Source of the DNA: Varroa destructor
Taxonomy: Eukaryota > Arthropoda > Arachnida > Mesostigmata > Varroidae
Assembly (NCBI RefSeq): GCF_002443255.2
Contig: NW_019211456.1
Coordinates: 39,597,891-39,661,890 of the forward strand
DNA length: 64,000 nt
Direction: 5' to 3'
The notes beneath the pieces are model-generated. The model did no database searches. It worked only from the letters and a program-made list of their open reading frames with translations, and was not told where the DNA came from. Of the stretch, positions 1-12,908 are shown one piece after another. How positions within the stretch are numbered: the stretch's first letter is position 1; each line of letters opens with the position of its first letter. A program made the position numbers and the translations under genes.

Positions 1-1139
1 TATATATAGTAATAGCTATTTTTCAAGGTTGTTGTTGTGAAGCTTACGCCAGTCTGTTGCCGTTATGTCCATCTACTTAGTATCACTCGAGTCGAAGTGC
101 TTTTCTAGGTGATTGATTTTGGTCGCGCCTGTGGATCTCTATGCGTCTACGCCATATCGGCTCGAGCGGGACATATCTTCGCAGCAACTAGCCTCTACTA
201 GCAGCGTCTCCGATAAGATCTAGAAGAAGAAACACTGGGAGGTACTCTGAAGTATCGAATTAGAAAATAAAAACAGCAGTACTGGCTATTATTAGCTTAA
301 TGATGGTACGACTTCTAAAACTACCACTAATAGCACGATAGTTTATTTCATCTGTTTCGTCCGCCGCCTTGCGGATGTAGTGCGACTTACGGCGCTCCCT
401 GTTGTCCTGATTGCCGCAGTTGTTATTGTGGACAGTTGTTCGCAGCTTTGTTATGTTCATGTTTCTTCTTGGGTTTCGGTCCTGCTCGCTCAGGTTCCAT
501 AATACGAAGCTAACAAACTAATTGGTAACGCTGAAGCTTCCGTACTAAGGCCCGAAATCTACCCGTACTGTGCTCAGTTACCGTTCAACTACGGCTCGTA
601 CATCTATCTTGATAATCGATGGTACGTTTTTGACATGGCAGCGAGACCTATTATAGTTGTAGTTACCGGTGAAAGAGGTCTGACATGTATCTATACACTC
701 GGCAGCTAGCCTACCTCTCTTCTCTATTGTTCGTTAGCTTTGTCGCTTGATCTACTTAGAACGGTATAATAACCGTTCACACAATTGCACCGCAGCTTAA
801 TTTAACATTTATTTTTCTAAACTATTTTTCTGTTTCCAGCACGCTGATTTCGCTGGTCGCACTTTGTTCACGCGCTTGGCCTGTTTCTGCCCGCGTTGGT
901 TCCCTTACATCTAAGAACGTCGCATCCTAGTTTCATTAACATATTTTCTAGTGTTAACATCGCACTACGGTCTTCCGCGTATGCTATTACCGTTACTATT
1001 GTTATCAATGACATTGGCTTAATCGTTGTCAGTAATTTGTTTGCTTATCTAACGCCACTATAGATATAAATATCTATATGGATAACGTATAGGGAGTGAT
1101 AACAAGCAAGTTGACGTCACGTCGCAGGGTGTAGTAGCG
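1..1139. other. Non-coding, no gene seen
   Basis: Only short ORFs without recognisable motifs occur on either strand. The composition is mixed AT-rich with TA-rich patches near 1060-1090. I see no splice-linked coding pattern, RNA gene or clear repeat. Confidence 0.5.
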
Positions 1140-1620
1140 CATTACGCCGAGCAGCTGTTGCGTATTCCAGCGGTAGTCCGCTGCGCAACCGCGGACTGGG
1201 TTCCTCGCGGCTTTTTCTGGCACGCCAGTGACGCCCCGCGCCCTTAAATTTGGCGCTGCTGGCAGCGTTAGCGTTTTTTTACCTATTTTGTCTTGAACAA
1301 CTGCCCGCTTGGTGGTTCCTCTCGCACCTCGTTTGCAGTCTCTTCCATCTTATAGTTGTCTGTTGCGGTTTACCTCCCGGCCCTTCCTCCTCGCAAGCGT
1401 CCCCAGGGGTTTCGATTTCCACTACCACGCACTTCGGCCGATCTAAGCCAGAGCCAAATGCTCCTGTCAACTCGTTGTCCGTGTGACCGCTTCCTTGTTG
1501 GTGTCTACCGATCATCATTGCACACCAGACGACGGTACGATAACGGCCAGACACTAAATGACGAACGTTTCGTTTCTATATCTCCGTCACTGCGGGCGAC
1601 ATCGTCGTCGTAAGCGAAAA
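1140..1620. promoter_or_regulatory. GC/CpG-richer block, possible promoter or 5' exon
   Basis: This stretch is visibly richer in G+C and CpG than its flanks and is overlapped by short ORFs in several frames, none with a recognisable domain. Such blocks in an AT-rich genome often mark promoters or first exons. No core promoter element or linked coding exon was identified, so the call is inference from composition only. Confidence 0.25.
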
Positions 1621-4600
1621 ACGATGACGAAATAAAGGAAAGAAGCGATAACAACTCTAAATATCGCCATCGTGGCAATGACGAGAAATTTTTTAGCTGA
1701 ACTAAACTGAATTTTCACTTCATTATTATATTTCAATTTATATATTTCAATTGCAATTATATTCATTTTGGTTTCTCTCCTAATATTTTTTTTTCGAAGA
1801 GGCGAGCCACGAACAGACACAGGACAGAGCAGGTAACTGACCGAATCGACAGATGCGTGTTGACGTACTACGAGAGTGAAAACAATATATACTAAAACAA
1901 GCTAAAACGTATATAAAATATTGATATATGTATGCGGTAGAAAGAAAAAGGAAGCGACTGGTCCCGAGCGACCAACGACGGAAAAAATAAGCATGCCTAT
2001 ACAGTAAGTAATGTTTAGCACGACTGTAGGTATGCGGGAACTACTGGCCTGAACAAGAAATATGAATGATTGCGCAAGAACCTTTCAAAGTCTTACTATA
2101 TGCAATAACGTGTTATTATACAGTGCCGGAATATAAAAGCGGACGATTTCCATAGTGATTAGTATGCCTGATGTTAACGCGATGATTAGTGGTAGATAGC
2201 GACAACTATGTCGAGAAGTAACGATCGCATTAGGTCTGCGATTCCATTACAAATCCGTTAGTCGAGAGGTGGGCGTCTGATGCTTTCTTGTACTCTGGAT
2301 ACGTGACTCAGAAGAGAGCTTTTTGTTACGTCTATCACTCCTATGGTAAGCCGTCGTTGTTTTCTCTAAACAGAACCAACTATTTTTTCCAATGATCAAT
2401 TTTCATAATATGCAAATAGATTTTCGTTACGAAAACGTATTGTTGGCTTAAAAGGCTAATTGTATTAAAGAATAACACAGCTGGTTCGGCTGCGACCTTG
2501 ACGGAGTAGGTCCTGCTAATTACAGGACATGTGTTCGAAACCCCAGAACCTTTTCTCAAACAGATGGCTGGCCTACGGGACCGACTACTCCACCGATTGA
2601 CGACTTGTTTGATTTCCTCCCATCTAGGCGTTTGCGGATTTACAAAAAAAATCAAATTAAAGTACCAAACATAATTCGTCCAGCAAAATAGCTGCTCTTC
2701 CTGTTTTGGCCGCCAGAACAAAGTGTATGAAGCACTATGTAAACTGAAGACCCATCACGTCGACATACAAATTCTCACCGGTTCGTGTGAGGCGTCGCTC
2801 CAAATAAGGCCCAGCTTAGGTTCTTCGCTCTACGGCGTGCAGAAAAAGGCGAGTGTGAAATATATAACCGCACGAGAACCTACCAATATGGGCCTCTATG
2901 CCACAGACCTGGTTACGCATATGCTGCATTCGTGGAGATGAACGTAGGCCAATAGGGTGGCCTGCACAAAAAAGGAACATGGGAATATTCTCGTATATCC
3001 CGACAGACGTTCGCAGAGAGTTCATTGGAAATATTAAATTGTCTCTCTCATCACACAGGGCATGCTGTCTGAATCGAATACGCGGAGACGCGGTGCTCTC
3101 GATGAACGACCAGATGGGAACAATGGATTAAATTGTAAATTAAGAACTGTGCGACGTGGAAATCGTTGTTGAAAAGTATACCTGCGTGCTTCCGCGCGGT
3201 AGCGCATGGCGGTTGTCCAGTCAGCTAACGCTCTTTACCGCACGCCTATCGTCGCAAGAACGTGTGCGACATGCGCCATTCATAAATTGGAATCATATCA
3301 GCCTCTACGGACTACCATTAATAAAAGCGTGGTCTTAAAATAATACACACAAACCTTTACTCGCCTTTGTTCCGGTTACCCTTCTCTCGCTAAATTACGA
3401 GTATGTAAAAGCAGAAAACGACCCAATCGTTCATAACAACGTGAAAAAATCCAACCACAGAATGATGACCAAAAACGACAAATACTATTATAGTTACCTA
3501 TATAAGGGATACTCTTCGACTGAAATTGTATTAGCACCATCACTGGTATTAGAATATATATATATGGCAGCATGAGAAGCGACTAGATGAAAGATTACAT
3601 TAGGTAGGTGCTAGGGTGAAACGAAGCCTAACAGAAACATGGCCCGTTTTGGGTTGTATTCATAATTAGTGTGTCATCGATTGCCACTAGGTACAATATT
3701 TTTTAAAAGTACTATTGATATTCTACTTTTGAAAAGGTATTCATTCAAATCACACTTGTATAGTGGAGCGTAGAATGCCCATTTTTTTCCAGCCAGGATG
3801 GCGCCCAGATAGTATTTAGTGTATAGTAACTGATTCTAAAGGCTGACAACAGTATTATTAAGACAGGTCATTGACACTGTTACTGGGGCGGGCGGTGTTG
3901 CTATGATCTCATTCGGATCGTCCTGTTTCGAGTATCCTTTTCCTGATAAGCAAATATTGAAGGATTTTCTGTAAAAACAAAGGCTCTCGCTGTCCAACAT
4001 TTAGCTGATCTATTTAATCGACATAATGATTTTATGCATATTTAAAGCAAATTGAAATAAGGCTCGATGGTTATCTGCATCATTTACGTAAAAAATACGG
4101 GCTGTCAGTGGGGATCGTGCAGAAGAGGACTCCTGCCTATTGAGGTCGTGGGGTTAAGCCGACGCAATATATTTATAAGGGCAGAAAAAAATGCTGATTT
4201 GGTACAGAAATTCCTATTGCGGCCCACACAAGCATCTTCGTAATTGATACGCATCTCCATGGTGGTTTAATTAGCCGTCGCTTGTAGAAATGTTATAGTC
4301 TCTCCCGCACCTTTATCAGATAAATTTTACTGCGTCAACACATAATAGACACTTAAGCGTATATATCAAAAGTTCTGTAGCCAGCAGCGCCGCAAGAATT
4401 CTGGCATTGGAGTTGGAAGCCTCAATATAAAAGTACTTGTAAAAAATAAGCGTAGTTATGTAAGCTTTCTTTAAAAATGTTCATTGGTCACGAATTCCTT
4501 TTCCTGAGTCACTCGTATTTACAAAAGGGTTTCGATATCTTCTGTAACACATCGGTTTGTTAGCTTGAGTAAACCGCGTGCATGTGGACGAAAACAAAAC

Positions 4601-4929
4601 GACTTAACAGAGACCGACTGGTACCGGAAGACAGGCCATCGCTTAGATGGCTACCAAAAAAGTGCAGAACACTAATATCTTATCTAATATCCGATTTACA
4701 TGTACATTCATCGGTGTCGGAATAATCGTTTCTCTGCGCTATTCAGGAGGCGAACGTTTTCAAGGCGCTACTCATAGGTCCTAACGATTAAGCGAAGCTT
4801 CGATTCATACGCCCAGCCGGTATCATCTTTCGACTCCAAATACTTGAAAAACGTATCGATTTACTGATCCACATGTATGCCTGTACGTATTAGGATTGTC
4901 TATATGAACCAGTGCAGACTTAAATACAC
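1621..4929. other. Non-coding, no gene seen apart from a tRNA-like motif
   Basis: Short ORFs near 2380-3130 overlap on both strands and show no domain or conserved spacing. The only structured item noted is the tRNA-like stem-loop near 2510. Confidence 0.45.
2468..2550 (+). repeat. tRNA-like relic, possible SINE head
   Basis: Positions 2510-2528 form a perfect 6-bp stem (GTCCTG/CAGGAC) with a 7-base loop CTAATTA, the geometry of an anticodon arm. If it is one, the anticodon would be AAT. A B-box-like GTGTTCGAAAC starts at 2531. The D-arm side and the T stem do not pair properly, so this is not a functional tRNA. A decayed tRNA pseudogene, a tRNA-derived SINE, or chance are all possible. Confidence 0.25.
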
Positions 4930-5640
4930 GTAGGGCACGCGGTCGTATCTGTGGGCATATTCATATATGCCACGAATATTTACGGCGGTGTTTTCTTCGC
5001 TGGCTTGTCTGCCCGCCCAGCCGCCAGCTCGCTCGTTCAATTCCTCCCGCGTTCGATCTTTATGTCGGCCGCGTGGTCCATTCGTCCGTCGCCCTGGATT
5101 ACTGATTCTGTTTCTTTTTGGGCCCCACTTCGCTGCATTGTCCCCCTGTCAACGACTGGTTGTTGTGCGCGACCCGCGCATGGCGGCCCGACAGTTCGGC
5201 AGAACTAGGCAATGGCGATAGCAGCGGTAGCAATCGGCAAGGTGTAGTCTAGTTGTTGTTTCGTTGCCGGTGCCAGCGTCGACTACCTCATCGTTGCGTA
5301 TATCGCCGTCTGGATCTGTTTAGCGTTCTCTCCAGTGCTGCCAGCTTGATGATGTTGTTGCTGCTGCTGCTGCTGCTGCTTTCCGATAGGCTGCTCGTCA
5401 GATTCATACCGATGCGACGGGACGGGCGGACGGTCGCTATGAAACACCAGGTGGTACCAAGGTGATCTGTTCTCTGCTACGAATATTGCGACAACAGACG
5501 CCACTGTTATTGAGCGTCAACGGCGTTGTCGCGGTTGTAGTCGCGTTTCGTGCAGAATGGTCGAAAGCGACAGCGAGAATTCTGTCGATTTCTGCCGACG
5601 ATTGCCATAGCAGTAGACGACCGCGAAGTCACAAAAAATA
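4930..5640. promoter_or_regulatory. GC/CpG-richer block with CTG repeat
   Basis: A second GC-richer island with many CpG dinucleotides, flanked by AT-rich sequence. It includes a short CTG run. ORFs of 70-85 codons overlap in several frames, as expected from composition. It could be the promoter or 5' UTR of an unseen transcript; no coding exon is supported. Confidence 0.25.
5354..5381 (+). repeat. Short TTG/CTG trinucleotide repeat
   Basis: Two TTG units are followed by about seven CTG units. On the minus strand it gives a glutamine run in a short ORF (5283-5504) without other protein-like features, so it is treated as a microsatellite. Confidence 0.7.
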
Positions 5641-8600
5641 GAAGTTCTCCTGCCGAAGTTCTGCCATACGCGTTCTTCTCATTCAGCTGACATATTTACT
5701 GCGTGCTCACACTCGAACATTGCCACTATGAGTGAGTTGGTTACGATTATGTTTTCCTAGGCCAGGAGACGTATCATCAGTTGATTTCTCGTTTCCACAT
5801 ATGTATATGACATATGCTTGCTATAATAGACGCGCTGAAAATGAACAAATGTAACATTTTAAGGGGACATCCAGAAAAATAGGTAACAAAGACGTCGCAG
5901 CGTATCTGGGGATCGTTTATTTGTTGTATTAATTAATAATTAATATTATCTCAGTTTGTACTAACTACTTTTTTGCTCGCAGTGTTTTCTATGTGTAGTG
6001 TAACAAAAAGAAGACCTCAGTGCGAAAATACGGTGAGACGACCATATCCCCAAATATAATTTGAAATAATGCCAACAACAAAGGCTACAGCCAGCGACAA
6101 TCTTCTGTAGCCATTTACGAGACAAAGAAGAGTTACACATTGACAGACCAATAACGTGTACTATATACGTCAAATATAAGCGTTGGTTCCAAATCATAAG
6201 ATATTGATCTGGACAATGAAAGCATGGTTTTTCCTTGAACCTCCAGTTTGACCCTTTGAGTAAGACACAAATTGGGCTTCTCTGACATGATTTCCTGTCT
6301 GTACATGCTATCCTCTTATAGCTAGCAGTTTTAGTTGAGCCTCGGCCACGGGAGTTCGTCGTAGGGAAGACACTTTAGCCAGCGTGGTTGGGATTGTTAT
6401 GAGCGTACTACTACTGGTAACAGTCCTGTAGTAAATAGAAGTGCCACCGAAAGGGTTACGCGATCCGATGAGACACTTGTTGGCAGAGGGCTGACTAGAC
6501 TGCCGCGAGGCACCGACCTTGGGCTCTTTTTGAGCTTATTTTGTGATGACCGTTGAAGATAGCCACAGGGGATCATCACACAAACGTGGCGTATTCTTAA
6601 TCATTCGATTTAGCACCGTAGCGTGATCATGACAGCATGGTCGTGCATGCATACCTGACTCCTTTCGCATCGGGAAGTGTTTTCCGTACCCCCATACAAG
6701 AGCCGAATTGGATTAGCAACCATCGCAGCGCTTAATGACTCCTGTCTGAGGCTAAGTTGCCACATACGGAGACGCCTATTGCCCAGTTTGTATGTTCTTA
6801 GTTCAGCTTGCACTTGAAAAAAATAGCCAAGGGAGCTGAAGGTTACCGCAGTACAAAGAGGGGATGCGAGACAAGCTGGGGTGCTCGATCCAACGCTTTT
6901 GATATATTGTCAAGAATCTTTAATGAGCGTCGATCATCGCATAAACATATTTGCATATAATGAAAGTTATATATAGAAAGCATTGACAGCAAGCCTAAAA
7001 TAGAGAATGAGGGTAAAGATAAAAAAAAGTAGTAACGAAGTATCTCGATGATACGGACTATGAAGTCGAACTTGTAATATATGCGGATTGTGTAAAAAGC
7101 AACAATAACTACATAGAATTGGATATTATGCCTACTTCCCTTAAAGTACATCAGCCCAAAATTAACAGCATTTCTATATTAAATAATTGCGAACGTTAAA
7201 ATGTTACATATAGAATACTGTTTCTGGGGTATAACTGGGCGAATGCGGACTCTCCAGCAAAAGCTATATGTATTCTTTGTATTGCTTTTGTTCTCGTTTG
7301 GCATTTGTTTCAATATCCACAAAATGTCTGCTCTTGAACGAGTTTAAAGCGTTTTTTTTTTTAGAACAATTTAGACAATTTCACAATGACGTATTTGACT
7401 GTAGATTTCGATATGATAGCCCTTTTTTTTTTATAATAGCTTCTAATCAGGCAGACGGGTTACAGCTGAGAAAGAACAAAAACTGAAAGATTTCTCGGTT
7501 AGAAATAAGACTCATAAATAGGGCGCACCTCAGCTTTTTCAAATTAAATCATACTACCTGTCCGTTTTGGGCACGCTGTCGTGTATGAGTCATTGCTATA
7601 CTAGCAATTACTATAAAAAACTGCCTCTAAACTATACATACATATAGTGCGAGTGGTTAGGTAAAAACTCAAAAGGTACTGGCCATGTTTTCACAAAATT
7701 CTAGATACTTCTTTACAACTAAAGCAGACAATCTCGGTTGTATATTTACGAAGTGAAAACGCATGACAAAAATAGTGCCAGGTATTGTAATGCCTGTGGC
7801 ACACGAAATCGTAACAGCCATCTTGAAACAAACAAAAGCTGAATAATCACCAGCTTATCTGATTATCCTGTGAAATTATCCGGCCAGATGCCAATGGGAA
7901 GATATTCAGTCGCTCTCCAAACGATGTCATCATCCTAGTCCACTACAGAATAAATACTGATCCTTATTGAAAACGATTCTTCCGAGTAGCATTTAATTTT
8001 TGTGCGAAGGAACTGATCAACGCACTCAGCTCGGAGTGTGAAGATTATCCGATGCAGATGGCATATCATTATGAGGCACCTCAGAAGTTCACTGCTCCGC
8101 TGGCCTTATTACAAAAACTAAAATAAAGGTGGTCCAAGTGTGTATACTATAATATTTATGTACTGGACATTAATCAGTATAAGACAAATTAATTGCACCA
8201 GTTTAGTTGCTTGAAGTGGTCTCAATAGGTATTTCAGGCCTATCTTTTAGGCTACTAAATGAAGTGTATCTACGCGACTGTTCGCGTAGGCCGTCCGAGA
8301 AGGCCTGCAGCTGAAATTGCTACCATGAGCACAGGCTTAAAGCGAGAACACAAGTGAAAGACAAAGAAAAAAATATATATATACGCGTTGCACTTCAATT
8401 ATAAACATAGTGTGTCGTACTGTACAGCATTAGATTAGAAACAACATGGACACACAGAAAATAATTCGGCAACGCGTTACTATAGATATCACTAAAAACT
8501 TAAAAAGTCAACAATCAAAGTGTCTAAGATTACAGCCAAATTTATAGGTATCGTGCAAAATAATTATTTGAATTATGAATGAAGAGCGTACTGCATCGAA

Positions 8601-9149
8601 AAGTATTTCTGCTCAGATGTCTATTGAAGCGGTTCGTAGATGCTGCATCTCTATGAATTACACCTATATGTATTTATAAGTATACGATTCGTACGAATGG
8701 TTCGTTTTTTGATGAGTCGTCATGTTTGACCTACGCAGCACGTATATTTACAGAGATTGGTAGACAACTGCATAACAGTGGAATCAAAGATATGTTTACT
8801 TTTGGCGGAGAAATCGACTAGGAGTTAGGATGCTGTTAGTGTCTTTCATGAACCTCATATTGCCTGGAACATCATAATATGAACAATATTATGTTTGTTT
8901 AGCCCTTTTTTGATGATTCCTGTCGTACTCAATATGTTGAATGCATCGTGTACGTACTACGCACTCGATTTGCGTCTGTGCATTGCTGAACTATGGCATA
9001 TTTAGCGTCTGTTAAGTGGTGTGCATATCTGTAGCCAAACAAACATAACCGGTGGGCAATAGTGGTTAGAGTGCTGTCTGATTTTAAATTAGTTTCCAGT
9101 TCCGCTGTTGGTAGGTAGTAGCATCCATATCTGTACCAGCTACCCCTAT
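5641..9149. other. Non-coding, no gene seen
   Basis: AT-rich sequence with short unsupported ORFs only. A weak tRNA A-box-like string lies near 9050-9070 (GTGGTTAGAGTGC) without a matching B box. Nothing else stands out. Confidence 0.45.
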
Positions 9150-9830
9150 CATTGGGTGCAAGCTTTTTTCTAAGTAGGAAGAGGAGCGCCGCGCGGTGCG
9201 GTGACTCAACTCGCTTCCGTTTGCCTCGGCGTGGGGGAGCAGCGTCGGCAAAACTCTTCTGGGTGAGGGTTGCGTAGCCGCTTGCCGTGTTGGGAAAGAG
9301 TGCGAAGTGAACAAGGGTAGTCGTAACAGCAGTCGTCGGAGTTCGTAAGGTTTATGCGGGCAAGCAATATTATTAGGAGCCTCTGCGACGGTTAGCGGCG
9401 GGCGAGCATGGCCGGCACGTGTGGAGAGAAGGGCGACGGCTGGAATGGGTGAGGGCTATTGTGCTGCCCTCTCCTAGCCGGCACACGGCGGGAAAGCAGT
9501 CGCGGCAGTGCTGGCCGCGTGGAGCACGATATAGTGAATACACTTTAGCAGTTTGGACTCAGTTGCAACTCGGTGCTCGTTGTTCCTGTTACTCGATCGG
9601 CGGCTACTCTTTACGCGACCAATCCCGCTCAGTTTAGCCTGAGTCCCCTCCGAGGGCGGAGCGCCGGCAGGAAGCCGGCAGCCAGTTGCAACAACAAGCA
9701 ACTGCCTGTCCTAAGTAAAACACAGTGTGGCAAGCGTCCTCCTACCAGCACAGCCCTATACCACAGTAAATTTCCGCTGTGCCCCGCTAGCAGAGCTGGT
9801 GTAGTTTTCTCAAGCAAGCCGTTCGCGAAC
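9150..9830 (+). promoter_or_regulatory. CpG-rich block upstream of headcase, possible promoter/5' UTR
   Basis: This is the strongest GC/CpG-rich block in the left third and ends about 630 bases before the headcase start codon. Its position and composition fit the promoter and first non-coding exon of that gene. It also contains an ATG in good context (GAGCATGGCC, ATG at 9408) followed by 13 open codons and a GTGAGG donor-like site. No TATA box or initiator was assigned; the link to headcase is inference. Confidence 0.35.
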
Positions 9831-10459
9831 GACACCAGCAATATACAGTAATAATGGAACAGATAAACAAATAGGAACATTACTTGACACCTCAATAAGA
9901 CTAATACAATCGCAATCATCCAGGAACGTGTGTAATTTTTTGACATATAGTTGGTAGACGGGAGTGAGTAGATCAACTAGTCCCTGACTATACTCTAGCC
10001 GCTCACCATCTTCATCTGCCGACCGATTTCACCTGGTGATAACTGGTTACCTAATATTATTATGTGAATGTGTGTATATGCTTCGTCGTCAACGTTTCGA
10101 CGTCCGCCGTTTACTTATAAATTATCACTGTATGAATTTACAATAATTGTGTACAGCAGTCGTCATCGCCAACCGTATCAGCGTGTGTCATCGTAAAAGT
10201 CATAAGAAGAAACAGATACGAACAGCGGGCAAAGACGATGTATCGTGACAAAATGCCCTCTGTGTTCCTCATTCATCACTGAATATCTATCGGTGCCCAG
10301 CATCCGCGAATCTTCTGAAGGAATTTGTCAAATCAGAAACTCGACCGCAAGCTTGCAATTGGGTGCCTCGCTATAGATTTTCGTCGGTGCGTGAGAATCG
10401 CAAGAGTTGATCGGACTGAATTCACGTGAAGCCGTCCCTAGTTAACCCCGACGGACATA

Positions 10460-11935
10460 ATGACCGCGGTAGCACAGCGTGTTGTGTCATTCGCTATCGC
10501 TAACAAGACAATACCATTTGGATTGATGCCAACAAATCAAGCGGACCCGAATGTGCGAACTCTCATTCAAGCAGTTGCCGGACGCGCTATCGGTGGACAG
10601 CAGATCGTACAATTTGACACCGCCGGAGACTGCTGCGTGCCGACCGGCTGTAAGGCGCCGCTGTCTACCGATGACCTGTCGAACGCCGTACGAGTTGTCT
10701 GCACCAACACGGACTGTCGTGCTGAGTACATGCACCGCGAGTGCTTCGAACAATGGCAGAGCTCGCTGCTCGGATGCCTGCCGAAAACTGCGGGAGGCCG
10801 AAACTGGACAGAGAAGCAGAGACTTCAATATATCTGGTCGAAAAAAGCGTCGAATTATATTGTTAAGGCGTGCGCGTGCAAATGCAACAAGGGCCAACTC
10901 CGTAAGGATCTCGACTGGATTCCGCCGGTAGCCGATGAAAAAAAGAAGCGTGGCCGTAAAAAGAAGCAGAACGAAAAGACCGTTTTAGGATCGTCGCAAG
11001 GAATCGTGGCCACGACGAGGGTTTCGGCCGCCGCGTACGGCGGCCAACTTGTTCAGGTTGGCCAACAGCAGCAGCAGCAGTACTCGAATCGTCATCAAAA
11101 CAATCATCACCACCAACAACTCCAGCATCAACAATTAATCAACCAGGACCGAATGCGCAGTTCCTCAATCTCGTCCACAGGCTCGACGGGCTGTTCACCA
11201 CCGATGACGCCTGACCAATTTGCATCGCCCATCCCGCGATCGCCAGTCAACCCGTTCTTTAATTCGTCTCGCTCAGGTAACTACGAAAAACTGAACCCCC
11301 ATAGCCAGCAGGAAGTGCAACTATTCTCCAGACGTCAAGATTACTCGGCATTCAACTGTCTGCCCCGAACCAAGATTAATTCGTATATGATTAAGGTAGA
11401 GGATGACGATCGAAGCGATGACATTCGCACGTACATTCTGACAACGCTAGCACAGCAACGTACCACACGGTTACCTTGCTGTTTATGCCATTCTTCGCTC
11501 GAGATCTACGATCAGTTTCCGATCGTTGATGGCCTGATGTTCTTATCACCCCGACAACACTCGCCAGGCTCGGTGTCGATGGCTGCAGGCCGACGCGACA
11601 TGAACGGTATCTCGCAAACGCAGTACCTAAACGCCGTTTGCATGACATGCCTAGACGGCGACTGGCAAACGCTACGATGTGTGTCCTGCCACCAGAAGTG
11701 GGCCGGCTCCCCACACATCATCGGCGGCCTGTATTGTTACGATGTCTTTGCGGCTCAACCTTGTTGTGAAGACCGCCTACGATGCAATCGCTGCGAGCAA
11801 ATCATTATGACTTTAAGCGATCCTGAGAAGAAGTACTTCTTTAGCGATTACTCGCACAACGTCGCCTGTCCCAATTGTAGGTTAGTCGACTTTCATTTCG
11901 TCAAACCTCTTAACATTATGTACAACTTCAACTAG
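10460..11935 (+). CDS. hdc: Headcase protein homolog (HECA family), intronless
   Basis: A 491-residue single-exon ORF. Headcase proteins are cytoplasmic/nuclear regulators first described in fly imaginal cells, where they restrain differentiation and growth, and are conserved as human HECA. Residues 58-153 hold the N-terminal Cys-rich headcase domain: CCVPTGC, then Cys/His pairs around 81-95, WTEKQR, and KACACKCNKGQLRKDLDW. A basic, NLS-like run follows (KKKRGRKKK, 161-169), then a Gln/His-rich linker (202-225) and a Ser/Pro stretch. Residues 338-491 form the second Cys-rich headcase domain, with repeated CxxC pairs ending near 470-473. The ATG is the first after an in-frame TAG at 10439-10441. 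The stop is TAG, and reading through it would add only three codons. Family assignment is strong; absence of introns is seen directly. Confidence 0.93.
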   Translation: MTAVAQRVVSFAIANKTIPFGLMPTNQADPNVRTLIQAVAGRAIGGQQIVQFDTAGDCCVPTGCKAPLSTDDLSNAVRVVCTNTDCRAEYMHRECFEQWQSSLLGCLPKTAGGRNWTEKQRLQYIWSKKASNYIVKACACKCNKGQLRKDLDWIPPVADEKKKRGRKKKQNEKTVLGSSQGIVATTRVSAAAYGGQLVQVGQQQQQQYSNRHQNNHHHQQLQHQQLINQDRMRSSSISSTGSTGCSPPMTPDQFASPIPRSPVNPFFNSSRSGNYEKLNPHSQQEVQLFSRRQDYSAFNCLPRTKINSYMIKVEDDDRSDDIRTYILTTLAQQRTTRLPCCLCHSSLEIYDQFPIVDGLMFLSPRQHSPGSVSMAAGRRDMNGISQTQYLNAVCMTCLDGDWQTLRCVSCHQKWAGSPHIIGGLYCYDVFAAQPCCEDRLRCNRCEQIIMTLSDPEKKYFFSDYSHNVACPNCRLVDFHFVKPLNIMYNFN

Positions 11936-12883
11936 AGCTCATGTTAAAATTTTAGTTCACATTGATAATGATTTTATTATTGCCATCTTTACTAGAATAT
12001 AACACGCAAAAGGAACAGCCATGATAGTGACCCCGTTAAATTGTCATTCAGTATGGTGAAAATAGACGAGACAGAAAAACGCGATAATAACAATAGCGTT
12101 GATAAGAGCAGCGTCGTGGAGGATGTCCAAGCCGACGCGGTCAATGTTAGTCGCTAAAAATTGCACCTACTATTGACGGTAATAGACAACTAAATGATGG
12201 CATATACTATCACGCCCGATATAAGGATTATACATAAAGCGATATAGGATCTTCACTTGAAACATGTCACGCCTTGAGGCGATTGTGGCATGGGTGCGCT
12301 GACCCAACAATAGTATATACATAAATATATATTAGTTACTCCGGTGCCCCGGCGCAGTATACGGGCGCTTGGTCGGACCATAAGCTGAGCAAACAGAACA
12401 AGCCAAACCAATAGACCTATAGAAAGGCCGAAGAAAAACGATAAGGGCTGATGTTTTGTCGCATATTTATAGCGTCACTTGCGTATGATTGCCTGAAGCA
12501 GATGGCGTCGATAACGGAAAAATGAAATCTCTCTCTAGCCTATGGCGTTCGTTGGCCAGCGTAGTTGACACTTAAATGATCAAAAAGGCGCTCTATGCGA
12601 ACTCTACGAAAACGCTGAGAGCGGCACCGAACTCGAAGTATATGATGAAGTCATGCGTTTCGATAGTTGAACCAGGGCCTAAACACCCCCGTTCAGGGTG
12701 AGGCCACAAGAACGTACATCACGGAACCTAGAACCACACACACACACACACACAAAGACGCGCATAGCCACACGGTATGTCTTCGCGGCGATTCTGCCTC
12801 GTCACGAAGCTACGACGACACTCGAAGATTATCTATACCAACAAACATGATTAATGAATAAAATGCAAGGAAAACATTATATA
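11936..12883 (+). other. Likely headcase 3' UTR and flank
   Basis: No coding signal. The region is AT-rich and includes a CA dinucleotide repeat near 12733-12755. An AATAAA at 12857-12862 lies about 920 bases after the headcase stop and could be its poly(A) signal. The following bases run into an assembly gap. Confidence 0.35.
12857..12862 (+). terminator. Candidate poly(A) signal for headcase
   Basis: An AATAAA hexamer in the downstream flank. Several further AATAAA-like strings occur past the gap (12990-13010), so the true site is uncertain. Confidence 0.3.
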
Positions 12884-12908
12884 NNNNNNNNNNNNNNNNN
12901 NNNNNNNN
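12884..12908. other. Assembly gap (25 N)
   Basis: Run of 25 undetermined bases; a nominal gap size is likely. Confidence 0.99.

Noticed and set aside
10487..10931. ORFs on both strands overlapping the start of headcase
   Set aside because: They are shadows of the headcase frame, which carries the conserved Cys-rich domain.
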